Below, piece after piece: positions 43,813-52,725 of a stretch of 64,000 nucleotides of DNA. The translations under genes were made by a program, and so were the position numbers. Source of the stretch: Lewinellaceae bacterium SD302 (GTDB lineage: Bacteria > Bacteroidota > Bacteroidia > Chitinophagales > Saprospiraceae); contig PDLQ01000002.1 in NCBI GenBank assembly GCA_002591745.1, positions 225,741 to 289,740 on the forward strand, given 5' to 3'. The notes under the pieces are model-generated. The model was not told where the DNA came from and ran no database searches. It saw only the letters and a program-made list of their open reading frames with translations. Every line of letters starts with the position of its first letter. The first letter of the stretch is position 1.

Positions 43813-46617
43813 ATGCGTATAAAGCTTACCCTTCTTGCCCTACTGCTCATCAGTGGTCTGGCCAACACCCTCTCCGCGCAGCTTACCCTGACCGGAACCA
43901 TTACCGATGCTAATAACGGTGACCCACTAATTGGGGCCAGTGTATTGGTAAAGGGAACCACCAACGGAACCGTTACCGACCTGGATGGTAATTTCAGTCT
44001 CAAAGTAAGTGGGCTACCGTCTATTCTTCAGTTCTCCTACATTGGGTTCAGCCCCACCGAATTGGAAGTAACCAGTGCCGATGATGACCTGAACGTTGCC
44101 TTGGGTGACAATGCCATCACTACCGCCGTGGTGGAGGTGAAAGGACGCCGGATTGGCGAAAAACAACAACAAAGCGCCCTGACCGTAGAAGCCTTGGATG
44201 CCATTGCTATCAAGGAAACCGCTTCCGCGGACTTTTATGATGGATTGGGTAATCTCAAAGACGTTGACCTGACCAGTGCCAGTCTCGGTTTTAAAATTAT
44301 CAATACCAGGGGTTTTAACAGCACCAACCCCGTCCGCTCCCTACAGATTATTGACGGTGTGGACAACCAGAGCCCCGGTTTGAACTTTAGCTTGGGTAAC
44401 TTCCTGGGGGCTTCCGATCTCGACGTCAATCGCGTTAATCTGGTCGTAGGAGCCAGCTCTGCCTTTTACGGTCCTAATGCCTTTAATGGCGTGATTGCCA
44501 TGGAAACTAAAGACCCTTTCCTGCAAAAAGGCTTGAGCGCAGAGGTCAAGCTTGGTGAGCGTAATCTGGTTAAAGCCGGATTCCGCTGGGCAGATGCCGT
44601 AAAGAACAAGGATGATCAGGAGTGGTTCGCCTATAAAATCAATGCCTATGGCTTTCGTGCCGATGATTGGGTGGCGGACAATTTAGACCCGGTATTCGGT
44701 ACCGAACTGGACCGTGATAATCCCGGCGGATACGATGCCGTAAATGTATACGGGGACGAATTCAACAGTTCTTTCGATTTTAGCCGGAGCCGCCGCTTAC
44801 CCGGTCTGGGGGTAATTCGCCGACAGGGGTATGAAGAAGTGGATATGGTCGATTATGACTCCGAGAACCTTAAAATTGGTGCTGCCCTGCATTTTCGTCT
44901 TAATCCGGCCAAAACCCTTGAGAGTACCGAGTTGATCCTCGCCTCCAATTACAGTACAGGAACGACGGTTTACCAGGGAGATAATCGTTTCAGCTTGCGG
45001 GATATCCAGTTCTTCCAGCATCGAATCGAATTACGCAACCGCGATGACTTTTTCATTCGGGCCTACGCTACCCATGAAGACGCCGGGAATAGCTACGATC
45101 CTTACTTTACGTCGATCCGGCTACAGGAATTACATAAAAGCGATGCCACCTGGCAGACGGACTACAATAGTTTCTGGCTGCAACAGATCGTACCCCAGAT
45201 CGAAATGATCGAAGGGTACCCGACTTGTTTTCCTTTCGACTGTACACTGCTTGAGCAAGACCAGCAGCGGAGGGACTTTTTAGCCATGCCAGAAAATCAG
45301 GATTTACTAAACGGTTTTCACGAAGATGCCCGTGAATTCGCTCAGGGAGAGACTTCCTTTGGAACCCGTGATTTTTATGAAGTCGGCACCGAACGGTTTC
45401 AGCAAGCTTTCGACAGTATTACCAGTACCCTGGCCAGTGAGGGAGGTACCCAGTTCTTTGACCGGTCCGCCTTGTATCATATTCACGGGGAGAAAAAATT
45501 TAATGAAGTTTGGCGGCCAAACGATGACAGCCGACTGGATATGACCGTAGGAGCTAACGGACGTCTTTATACGCCAAATAGTAAAGGAACGATTTTGCTG
45601 GACACCGCCGGAAGAAATATCGATACCTATGAATTCGGAGCATACGGTGGCGGAACTTTGAACATGAACAATCGCTGGAGAATCAGTGCCAGCCTGAGAG
45701 CCGACAAGAACCAGAATTTTGATCTGCTATTCAGTCCTGCGGCATCTTTGGTTTATACCCCAACCGAGCGGACAACCCTGAGGGCTTCCTTCAGTTCCGC
45801 GATCCGCAACCCGACGCTTAACGATCAGTACCTGAACTATAACGTTGGCCGGGCTATCCTGATTGGTAACCTCGACGGAGTGGATAGTTTGACAACCATC
45901 GAGAGCACCCGTGACTTTTCCAATACCGGTAATGCGGATACACTGGTTTACTTCAACGTCGATCCGATCCGTCCGGAACAGGTACGTACTTTTGAAGTAG
46001 GTGCCCGGACGACCATCGGCGAAAAAATATACCTGGACGCTACCTATTACTATAGTTTCTACACGGACTTCATCGGCTTCAATGTCGGTCTGGACGTAGC
46101 ATTTGCCGGCCCAACTCTGACAAGTGCCCAGGCCTTCCGGGTGAGTGCTAATGCGACGGATCAGGTGACGACCCAAGGCTTTAGTATTGGAGGTAATTAT
46201 TACTTCGGTAATTACTACACCTTCAATGCCAACTATAGCTGGAACAAGCTGAATACGGCTACCGATGATCCGATCATTCCTGCCTTCAATACTCCAGAGC
46301 ACAAGTACAATCTGGGAATCAGTGGTCGTGACGTACCGTTAAAACTCTTCGGTAAGCCGATCAATGATCTTGGCTTCAACCTTACTTACAAATGGGTTGA
46401 TGGCTTTATCTTCGAAGGAAGTCCACAGTTCACAGGCTTTATCGATGCTTACGCGTTATTAGACGCCCAATTCAATTTTACTGCCCGTAAGATCAATACT
46501 ACCTTTAAATTCGGTGCTTCCAACATCCTGGATAATCAGGTGTTTCAAGTTTATGGAGGCCCCCAGGTCGGCCGATTGGCTTACGTCGCGGCTACTTATA
46601 CCTGGCAGAAAAAATAA
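43813..46617 (+). CDS. TonB-dependent receptor with N-terminal CarboxypepD_reg-like domain
   Basis: From the ATG at 43813 the protein is 934 residues with a signal peptide (MRIKLTLLALLLISGLANTL). A CarboxypepD_reg-like beta sandwich (LTLTGTITDANNGDPLIGAS, TTNGTVTDLDGNFSLKVSG) precedes a plug domain (SLGFKIINTRGFNSTNPVRS, VGASSAFYGPNAFNGVIAME) and a 22-strand outer-membrane barrel that ends with the aromatic segment VAATYTWQKK. It should import a substrate through the outer membrane with TonB energy. No SusD gene follows, so it is not a standard SusCD pair. The next gene, 60 bases downstream, encodes a secreted hydrolase-fold protein. Confidence 0.92.
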   Translation: MRIKLTLLALLLISGLANTLSAQLTLTGTITDANNGDPLIGASVLVKGTTNGTVTDLDGNFSLKVSGLPSILQFSYIGFSPTELEVTSADDDLNVALGDNAITTAVVEVKGRRIGEKQQQSALTVEALDAIAIKETASADFYDGLGNLKDVDLTSASLGFKIINTRGFNSTNPVRSLQIIDGVDNQSPGLNFSLGNFLGASDLDVNRVNLVVGASSAFYGPNAFNGVIAMETKDPFLQKGLSAEVKLGERNLVKAGFRWADAVKNKDDQEWFAYKINAYGFRADDWVADNLDPVFGTELDRDNPGGYDAVNVYGDEFNSSFDFSRSRRLPGLGVIRRQGYEEVDMVDYDSENLKIGAALHFRLNPAKTLESTELILASNYSTGTTVYQGDNRFSLRDIQFFQHRIELRNRDDFFIRAYATHEDAGNSYDPYFTSIRLQELHKSDATWQTDYNSFWLQQIVPQIEMIEGYPTCFPFDCTLLEQDQQRRDFLAMPENQDLLNGFHEDAREFAQGETSFGTRDFYEVGTERFQQAFDSITSTLASEGGTQFFDRSALYHIHGEKKFNEVWRPNDDSRLDMTVGANGRLYTPNSKGTILLDTAGRNIDTYEFGAYGGGTLNMNNRWRISASLRADKNQNFDLLFSPAASLVYTPTERTTLRASFSSAIRNPTLNDQYLNYNVGRAILIGNLDGVDSLTTIESTRDFSNTGNADTLVYFNVDPIRPEQVRTFEVGARTTIGEKIYLDATYYYSFYTDFIGFNVGLDVAFAGPTLTSAQAFRVSANATDQVTTQGFSIGGNYYFGNYYTFNANYSWNKLNTATDDPIIPAFNTPEHKYNLGISGRDVPLKLFGKPINDLGFNLTYKWVDGFIFEGSPQFTGFIDAYALLDAQFNFTARKINTTFKFGASNILDNQVFQVYGGPQVGRLAYVAATYTWQKK

Positions 46618-46677
46618 CCTCCGGGCCGGTACGTTCTCCGGTCATTTAACTTAATTGCTCAATTTACTAACTCGATT

Positions 46678-48315
46678 ATGCAACGAATCACTACTTCTTT
46701 TTTCACTTTGTTGCTGCTTCTGGCAGTAACCAGCCTGAGTGCCCAGACGCGCTACCTTGACGAAATATTTGACGTCACCGGTCCGACCACGGAAACTTAC
46801 GCCACCAATCTTTCTTTTGGACTGATGTTTCAGCCCGACGAACTGGAATGTAATATCTACGAGCCCGCCAACGAGGATTCTGACCAATTACGCCCGGTAG
46901 TGGTACTGTGGCCCACCGGAAACTTCCTGCCGGCTTACCTGAATCAAGGTCCCTACGGAACTCAACTGGATAGTGCCAACGTTACCACGTTGCGCAAACT
47001 TGCCGCCCGCGGTTACGTAGGTATCCACGCTGAGTACCGCTTCGGCTGGTTGCCCGGTGCTGATGATCAGGTAACCCGTACGGAGACCCTGCTAAAAGCT
47101 GCTTACCGCGGCGGACAGGATGCTCACGCTATGGCCCGCTGGTTGCGTATGACCGTAGCTGAGGAGGGTAATCCTTACCAGATCGACACCAATCGTATCG
47201 TTTTCTGGGGCTTTGGCACCGGTGGCTACGTAGCTCTGACCCACGCCTTCCTGGACGACGTGGATGAGCTTATCCCGAATATCCAATTCTATGATGACGA
47301 AGGTAATTTGCTCATCGACGAAGCCGAAGACAGTAATCCACAGGGTACGACGGCCACTATGTTTAATATGGTCAACACTCCTGGCTACAACTCTGACGTA
47401 GCCATGTCTCTCAATTCTGGTGGCGCCTTGGGTGATCCAGCCTGGATCGACGGCGGTGGTAACGAGCCAATTGTAATTGGCCACCACCATTATACCGACT
47501 TCTTTGCTCCCTATAACGTTGGTACCGTAATCGTACCTACGACTGGAGAGACCGTAGTTAGTGGCGTAGCCGGTACGCGTAGAGTAGTAGAATTGGCCAA
47601 CGAAAGTGGCCTGAATGATGCTCTGGAGCCAGCTAATGCTTTTCCATTGCCCGATATGTTCGGCCCACTGGCATCAGCTGTAAACGCCATTAACCAGGGA
47701 CAACAAGGCGTTACGGTAGACCTTGCCATCTTAAACCCTGCCGATCAAACTATGGGTGCCTTGTCTGTTCCCAACATGTTCACGCACGCTTATACCAGCA
47801 GGTTAGCTAACGAAGGCAACCCTACTTCCGGCACTTACAACTGGATCGATCTGGCTACCGCACAATTTGTTCTGGCTCAGGTGGAGATGATGTTCCCCGG
47901 CGTACCTCCGACCTTCGAAGCCCTGATTGCCGGCGAGTCTATGTTCAATCCGAACTACGACAACCCCGAGCAAGCCAAACTGACCATCGACACGATGCTG
48001 GCTCATTTCCTTCCCCGCGCCTGGTATGGCCTGAATCTGGAAGAACTGGTAAATACCGAGGAATTGGTACAAGCTGATGCTATCGGCCTGACCGTAGCGC
48101 CTAACCCCGCCAGCGAGTACTTCCTCGTAAACACTGAAAATGAGCGTATTCTGGAAGCCAGCCTTTTCGACATCAATGGTCGTGAAGTTGCTACTTTCGG
48201 TAACGTCAATAATACCAGCCTGAGAGTTGATCGTAACAATCTGCCAAACGGACAGTATATCTTGCGCGTCCGGGTAGAACAAGGAATCGTGACCCAGAAA
48301 GTGATGATTCACTAG
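46678..48315 (+). CDS. Secreted alpha/beta-hydrolase-fold protein with T9SS sorting domain, nucleophile missing
   Basis: The 545-residue protein has a signal peptide (MQRITTSFFTLLLLLAVTSL) and an alpha/beta-hydrolase core: LRPVVVLWPTGNFLPAYL, ARGYVGIHAEYRFGW and NRIVFWGFGTGGYVALTHAF. The nucleophile elbow reads G-F-G-T-G-G (178-183), with Gly180 where esterases have serine, so ordinary serine-hydrolase activity is doubtful. The C-terminus (IGLTVAPNPASEYFLVNTEN to NGQYILRVRVEQGIVTQKVM) is a type A T9SS sorting domain. It is likely surface bound or secreted, and probably co-transcribed with the TonB receptor 60 bases upstream. A terminator follows at 48344. Confidence 0.82.
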   Translation: MQRITTSFFTLLLLLAVTSLSAQTRYLDEIFDVTGPTTETYATNLSFGLMFQPDELECNIYEPANEDSDQLRPVVVLWPTGNFLPAYLNQGPYGTQLDSANVTTLRKLAARGYVGIHAEYRFGWLPGADDQVTRTETLLKAAYRGGQDAHAMARWLRMTVAEEGNPYQIDTNRIVFWGFGTGGYVALTHAFLDDVDELIPNIQFYDDEGNLLIDEAEDSNPQGTTATMFNMVNTPGYNSDVAMSLNSGGALGDPAWIDGGGNEPIVIGHHHYTDFFAPYNVGTVIVPTTGETVVSGVAGTRRVVELANESGLNDALEPANAFPLPDMFGPLASAVNAINQGQQGVTVDLAILNPADQTMGALSVPNMFTHAYTSRLANEGNPTSGTYNWIDLATAQFVLAQVEMMFPGVPPTFEALIAGESMFNPNYDNPEQAKLTIDTMLAHFLPRAWYGLNLEELVNTEELVQADAIGLTVAPNPASEYFLVNTENERILEASLFDINGREVATFGNVNNTSLRVDRNNLPNGQYILRVRVEQGIVTQKVMIH

Positions 48316-48343
48316 GGAGAGATTCTTTAAGTCTAAATACTGG

Positions 48344-48379
48344 AAACGGTTCCGATGCTTGCATTGGGGCCGTTTTTAT
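48344..48379 (+). terminator. Terminator after the receptor / secreted-protein pair
   Basis: An imperfect stem pairs AAACGG with CCGTTT (and CCGATGC with GCATTGG), followed by a run of five T and ATTTT. It lies 29 bases after the stop at 48315. Confidence 0.7.
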
Positions 48380-48382
48380 TTT

Positions 48383-48437
48383 GGTACAGAGTACCAAGTA
48401 TCAAATACCCCGTACCTTGTATCGAATACCAAGTACC
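48383..48437. repeat. GTACCAAGTATC-type word block before aroQ
   Basis: GGTAC AGA GTACC is a small palindrome at 48383-48395. It is followed by words such as CAAGTATC, AAATACC, CGTACCTTGTATC and GAATACCAAGTACC. The words alternate between forward and inverse forms. Located between the terminator and the aroQ start. Confidence 0.65.
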
Positions 48438-48443
48438 TGAAAC

Positions 48444-48869
48444 ATGCCCCTAAACCTACTCATCATCAATGGGCCTAATCTTAATCTGCTGGGCCGCCGT
48501 GAACCGGATATCTACGGAGAGGATACCTTCGAGGATTTTTTGCTGCACCTCCGTGGGTTATTCGTTGATAGTGACGTGGAGATACATTATTATCAAAGCA
48601 ATCATGAAGGGAAAATTATCGATAAACTACACGAAATCGGTTTTTCTTACGACGGCATCATCCTCAACGCCGGGGCACTAACCCACACAAGTATTGCCAT
48701 TGGTGACGCCGTTGCCGCCATTGAGGCACCGGTTATCGAAGTACACATTTCCAACGTGCATAAACGGGAGAAATTCCGCCATCATTCTTACGTGTCGGCC
48801 AATGCGGAAGGGGTTATTGTCGGCTTAGGCCTAAGGGGCTATGAACTGGCCGTCCAGTACTTTATCTGA
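48444..48869 (+). CDS. aroQ: 3-dehydroquinate dehydratase, type II
   Basis: The 141-residue protein opens LLIINGPNLNLLGRREPDIY with the type II signature, has the catalytic tyrosine in the flexible lid (GRREPDIYGED), and ends with GVIVGLGLRGYELAVQYFI. The histidine-containing EVHISNVHKREKFRHHSYV segment is the active-site closing loop. It removes water from 3-dehydroquinate in the shikimate pathway. It is a stand-alone gene with a strong terminator after it. The short first segment of the type II family fits its length well. Confidence 0.95.
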   Translation: MPLNLLIINGPNLNLLGRREPDIYGEDTFEDFLLHLRGLFVDSDVEIHYYQSNHEGKIIDKLHEIGFSYDGIILNAGALTHTSIAIGDAVAAIEAPVIEVHISNVHKREKFRHHSYVSANAEGVIVGLGLRGYELAVQYFI

Positions 48870-48917
48870 CAAGCTAATTGCCAGTCAAATTACTGCTCTA
48901 GCCTAACCAAAACACAA

Positions 48918-48960
48918 ATAAAAAGCGCGATGACTTCTGAAGAGTCATCGCGCTTTTTAT
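48918..48960. terminator. Perfect 18-bp bidirectional terminator
   Basis: ATAAAAAGCGCGATGACT (48918-48935) pairs perfectly with AGTCATCGCGCTTTTTAT (48943-48960), with a 7-base loop. The A-tract and T-tract make it work in both directions, for aroQ on the plus strand and for the TlpA-like gene on the minus strand (stop at 48977). Confidence 0.9.
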
Positions 48961-48976
48961 CTAAAGGAGGAGTGGA

Positions 48977-50086
48977 TTAGAGGACCCGCTTCAGCTCCTG
49001 TTCGATCTCAACGGCACCTCGCAGTCCTACCGCAGCGATCATGCCCTCACGGTCGATCAGGAAGGTTTTCGGAATGCCCCGTACGCCGTACTCGGCGGAA
49101 ACCTGTCCGCTCCATTTTTTAAGTTCACTCACGTGATAAGGCCAGACCAGTCCGTCCTTTTGAATAGCGTCTACCCAACGCTTTTTCTGGCCTTCGTTGG
49201 CGCGGGCCAATTGATTGGCATCCATGCCTGCGGTACGGCGTGGGTCCATCCCGTCCAGGCTAACGCTGTAAATGGTAAAGCCATCCTTCTTGTATTTGTT
49301 GTAGACCTTTACAACGTTCGGGTTTTCCCGGCGGCAAGGGCCGCACCAGCTGGCCCAGAAATCGAGCAGCACTACCTGTCCCTTGAGATCGGAAAGCTTA
49401 TACTTTTTACCATCGGGGCTGGCCAGATCGATATCCGGAGCCGGCATACCCACCTGAATGCGCTCCTGACTACGTTGGGCGGCGACCATAGCCTCCAGGT
49501 TGCTGACGTATTTTTGGTAAGGCTCGGCGAAATCACTACCTGCCGTCAAACGTCCGAGTGCTTTCTTATGCACTTCAAGTCCTTGCCCACCGGCGCGGCT
49601 AAGGGCATTAAAAGCGATGAAGGCTGCGGTCATTGGATTAGAAACCGTATCCACGATCGTCTCGATGTCTTTCATCGTCGGTCTGGAACTATTGAGCTGT
49701 TTCATGGTATTGACCATCGTAGCGGCGTCCGCAGAGCCTGCTACCTCAAAATTGTACTTGCTGAAGCCATTAACGTCGCCGTTGACCGTTACTTTTCCAT
49801 CCCTTCCGTTCAGGGCAATGGCAGCGCGCTGGGCACCTACCCGGAGTTGGTAGATTCCCGGATCCAGACCTTCGGGAAAGGCCAGTTCGAAAGAGCCGTC
49901 ACTGGCGATGGGTGCTTTGGTAAGTACGTTGTTAGCACCGCCAATTGAGGCCTTGTCCAGGAATACATCGAGGCCGTTAGCATTGTCCAGATTTCCGGTC
50001 AGCAGTACGCCACTGACGGCCTGCTCGCCACAACCGGCCAGCATCAGGGCCAGCGCAAGTAAAGAGAGAAGATTGGTGAATTTCAT
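48977..50086 (-). CDS. TlpA-like thioredoxin-fold lipoprotein
   Basis: The 369-residue protein has a lipoprotein signal (NLLSLLALALMLAGC, Cys19). Residues 20-110 resemble the DUF4369 domain that often precedes TlpA modules in Bacteroidota. Residues 210-369 form a TlpA-like thioredoxin fold with the active site FWASWCGPCRRENP (Cys248, Cys251) and cis-proline loop GVRGIPKTFLIDREG. Such proteins reduce disulfides in the periplasm or at the outer-membrane inner face. The terminator at 48918 closes it. No partner oxidase is adjacent. Confidence 0.92.
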   Translation of the reverse strand: MKFTNLLSLLALALMLAGCGEQAVSGVLLTGNLDNANGLDVFLDKASIGGANNVLTKAPIASDGSFELAFPEGLDPGIYQLRVGAQRAAIALNGRDGKVTVNGDVNGFSKYNFEVAGSADAATMVNTMKQLNSSRPTMKDIETIVDTVSNPMTAAFIAFNALSRAGGQGLEVHKKALGRLTAGSDFAEPYQKYVSNLEAMVAAQRSQERIQVGMPAPDIDLASPDGKKYKLSDLKGQVVLLDFWASWCGPCRRENPNVVKVYNKYKKDGFTIYSVSLDGMDPRRTAGMDANQLARANEGQKKRWVDAIQKDGLVWPYHVSELKKWSGQVSAEYGVRGIPKTFLIDREGMIAAVGLRGAVEIEQELKRVL

Positions 50087-50279
50087 GTTTTTATAATTTT
50101 CGAGGTTCTTCGGAGCTTAGAGCTTGTTAGGAGTTCGGGTTTGAGACGACTGCTGGCAAATTTTGTTTTGAACAAAGAGAGAGGAAGGAACATGGCCGTA
50201 GCCACGTGACAGATCGAATGATGAAGTTCAAGAGAAAATTTGGCTCAGACAGTCCAAATCTTGAATTCCCAACACGCTC

Positions 50280-52514
50280 TTAATCTAACAGCTCTCCAAG
50301 TACATTGTCATAACGCTCTTTCCATTCGGCAATTGCGCCCCAGTCCTGTCCGTCTATATAAGCGTGGTCTCCGCCGACGTGACCCAGCACCCGGAAGGTT
50401 TCCCCGTGGTGCCGGACAAGTTTTTCCAACTCGGCGGCCCGGCTGGGGTGGGCAGTCACTACGACCCGACTTTGGGCCTCGCCCAGCAGGTAAGCATCGG
50501 CGCGGTAAACCGAGTCGGTATCCATCCTGAAACCTTCGCCGCCAGCCATGGCGCACTCCATCAAAGTTACGAAAAGGCCGCCGTCTGAAACGTCGTGGGC
50601 CGACTTTAGCAATTCGTCACCAATCAGTGCCTTGATGGTCTTGTGTAGTTTCAACTCACTTTCAATTTCGAAGTGAGGGGCAGGACTGTACTCTACACCG
50701 TGGACCCGGCGCAGGTATTCCGAACTGCCAATGCAGTCGTGACTTTCACCGATCAGGTAGATCACATCGCCATCCTCCACGAAGGGTATGGTGGTTTGTT
50801 GCTTATAGTGATCCAGCAGCCCCAGCATCCCGATGGTGGGGGTGGGGTGAACTGGCTCGGTGCGGCCGTCTTCGTAGACACTCTGGTTGTAGAAACTCAC
50901 GTTGCCGCCGGTCACCGGGGTGCCGAACGCACGACAGGCCTCGCCCATTCCGGTCACGGCGTTAGAGAATTGATAGAAAGCCTCCGGATTGTAGGGGTTG
51001 CCAAAGTTCAGGCAGTTCGTGATGGCCACGGGTTCGCCACCGGAGCAAACGATGTTGCGGGCGGCTTCGGCTACGGCGATCATGGCCCCTTTATGGGGGT
51101 CGGCGTAGACGTAGGCACTGTTGCAGTCCGTAGTCAGGGCCAGGGCTTTATCGGTACCCTTTACGCGCACCAGTGCAGCGTCGCTCGGGGCATTGGTGCT
51201 CATGGAATTGGTGCGCACCATGCTGTCGTATTGACGGGTGATCCAGCGCTTGGAAACGATGCTCGGGGCCGTAAAGGTTTTCCAGGCAGCTTCCCGCATA
51301 TTCTCGGGAACCGGAATCTCTGCTACTTTGAAGTCATCCACCTTATCCAGATAAGTGGGACGCTTGCTTTCACGTTGGTACACGGGGGCACCACCGCCCA
51401 AAACCAGTGGCTCAGCCGGTAAGTCAGCAACGATCTCGCCTTTGGAGAAGAACTGGAGACGGCCGGTATCGGTTACTTCACCGATGTGCTCACATTCAAG
51501 GTCCCATTTGTCAAATACGGCTAATACCTCGTCTTCGCGGCCTTTCTCGCAGACGATCAGCATCCGTTCCTGGCTCTCGCTGAGCAGAATTTCCCAGGGC
51601 TCCATATCAGCCTGGCGGGTAGGTACTTTATCGAGGTCGATGGTCATACCGGTACCACTCTTGGCACTCATTTCGCTGGTGGAGCAGGTGATTCCCGCAG
51701 CCCCCATATCCTGCATGCCCACTACCGCACCGGTTTGAATTACCTCCAGGCTGGCTTCCAGCAGTAGCTTTTCCTGGAAAGGGTCACCTACTTGTACGGC
51801 GGGCAGGTCTTCGGCACTGTCTTCGGTAAGGTCAGCACTCGCGAAGGTGGCTCCGTGGATGCCGTCCTTGCCGGTAGCGGAACCGACGATGAAGACAGGG
51901 TTGCCCGGTCCGTCGGCTACGGCGCTACAAGTTTCGCCTACTTTAACGATGCCCGCGCTCATGGCGTTCACCAGAATATTTTGATTATAATTAGAGTGGA
52001 AATAGACTTCTCCGCCAACGGTAGGCACGCCGAAGCAGTTGCCGTAATCACCGATACCGGCTACTACGCCCTCTACGAGGTGTTTGGTATGGGCCAATTC
52101 CGGATCACCGAAGCGCAGACTGTTCAAAGCTGCGATCGGGCGGGCACCCATGGTGAAGATGTCGCGGTGAATTCCACCAACTCCGGTGGCTGCTCCCTGG
52201 TAAGGTTCGATGGCAGAAGGGTGGTTGTGGCTTTCGATTTTGAAGGCACAGGCCAAACCGCCTCCGATATCCACCAGTCCGGCATTCTCTTCCCCGGCAC
52301 CAACCAGCAAGCGTTCGCCGTCGCGGGGCAGCGTTTTAAGCCAGGTGATGGAGTTCTTATACGAGCAATGCTCCGACCACATGACCGAAAAAATGCTCAG
52401 TTCGTTGAAATTGGGTTCGCGACCCATGATTTCTTTGATGCGATCAAATTCCTCGGCCGTGAGACCCAGGTTTTTAGCGACTTCGTAATTAACGGGACTG
52501 CCCTGATTAGCCAT
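50280..52514 (-). CDS. purL: Phosphoribosylformylglycinamidine synthase subunit PurL
   Basis: The 744-residue protein starts [20 protein letters not shown] and has the PurL signature [20 protein letters not shown], the nucleotide-binding [20 protein letters not shown] and [14 protein letters not shown], the latter typical of the small-type PurL that works with separate PurQ and PurS. It catalyses the ATP- and glutamine-dependent amidation step of purine synthesis. No purQ or purS gene lies in the window. The dispersed word lies in frame at 51321-51330 (KVAEIP). A -7 box is found 29 bases before the start. Confidence 0.96.
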   Translation of the reverse strand: MANQGSPVNYEVAKNLGLTAEEFDRIKEIMGREPNFNELSIFSVMWSEHCSYKNSITWLKTLPRDGERLLVGAGEENAGLVDIGGGLACAFKIESHNHPSAIEPYQGAATGVGGIHRDIFTMGARPIAALNSLRFGDPELAHTKHLVEGVVAGIGDYGNCFGVPTVGGEVYFHSNYNQNILVNAMSAGIVKVGETCSAVADGPGNPVFIVGSATGKDGIHGATFASADLTEDSAEDLPAVQVGDPFQEKLLLEASLEVIQTGAVVGMQDMGAAGITCSTSEMSAKSGTGMTIDLDKVPTRQADMEPWEILLSESQERMLIVCEKGREDEVLAVFDKWDLECEHIGEVTDTGRLQFFSKGEIVADLPAEPLVLGGGAPVYQRESKRPTYLDKVDDFKVAEIPVPENMREAAWKTFTAPSIVSKRWITRQYDSMVRTNSMSTNAPSDAALVRVKGTDKALALTTDCNSAYVYADPHKGAMIAVAEAARNIVCSGGEPVAITNCLNFGNPYNPEAFYQFSNAVTGMGEACRAFGTPVTGGNVSFYNQSVYEDGRTEPVHPTPTIGMLGLLDHYKQQTTIPFVEDGDVIYLIGESHDCIGSSEYLRRVHGVEYSPAPHFEIESELKLHKTIKALIGDELLKSAHDVSDGGLFVTLMECAMAGGEGFRMDTDSVYRADAYLLGEAQSRVVVTAHPSRAAELEKLVRHHGETFRVLGHVGGDHAYIDGQDWGAIAEWKERYDNVLGELLD

Positions 52515-52543
52515 GAATGGGGTGTTTTACTGCTAGCAAGCCG

Positions 52544-52551
52544 CAAAGGTA
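52544..52551 (-). promoter_or_regulatory. -7 promoter box of purL
   Basis: On the minus strand TACCTTTG matches TAnnTTTG exactly and is followed by CGG, as in other promoters of the window. It lies 29 bases before the purL start. The -33 element is not clear. Confidence 0.45.
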
Positions 52552-52582
52552 ATGATTTGGGCTAGCAACTCCGAGGACCAAC

Positions 52583-52681
52583 GGGAGGATCAGCGACAGT
52601 TTTTTATGGCTGGCAAAGTAGCAATGCTTAATATTGAACCAAACGCATTTTGATCGCGATGATGAATGGAGCTAAAGTAGC
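52583..52681. repeat. Composite dispersed-word element upstream of purL
   Basis: GGAGGATCAGCGA, TTTTTTATGGCTGG, the core CAAAGTAGCA (52614-52623) and GAGCTAAAGTAGC (52669-52681) occur in the same order as in 27131-27202. No gene is seen in the 211-base gap. Confidence 0.7.
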
Positions 52682-52725
52682 AGGTTTTCTGGGGGAAGGT
52701 GGTTTCTAGCCTGCCAATTAAAGTA

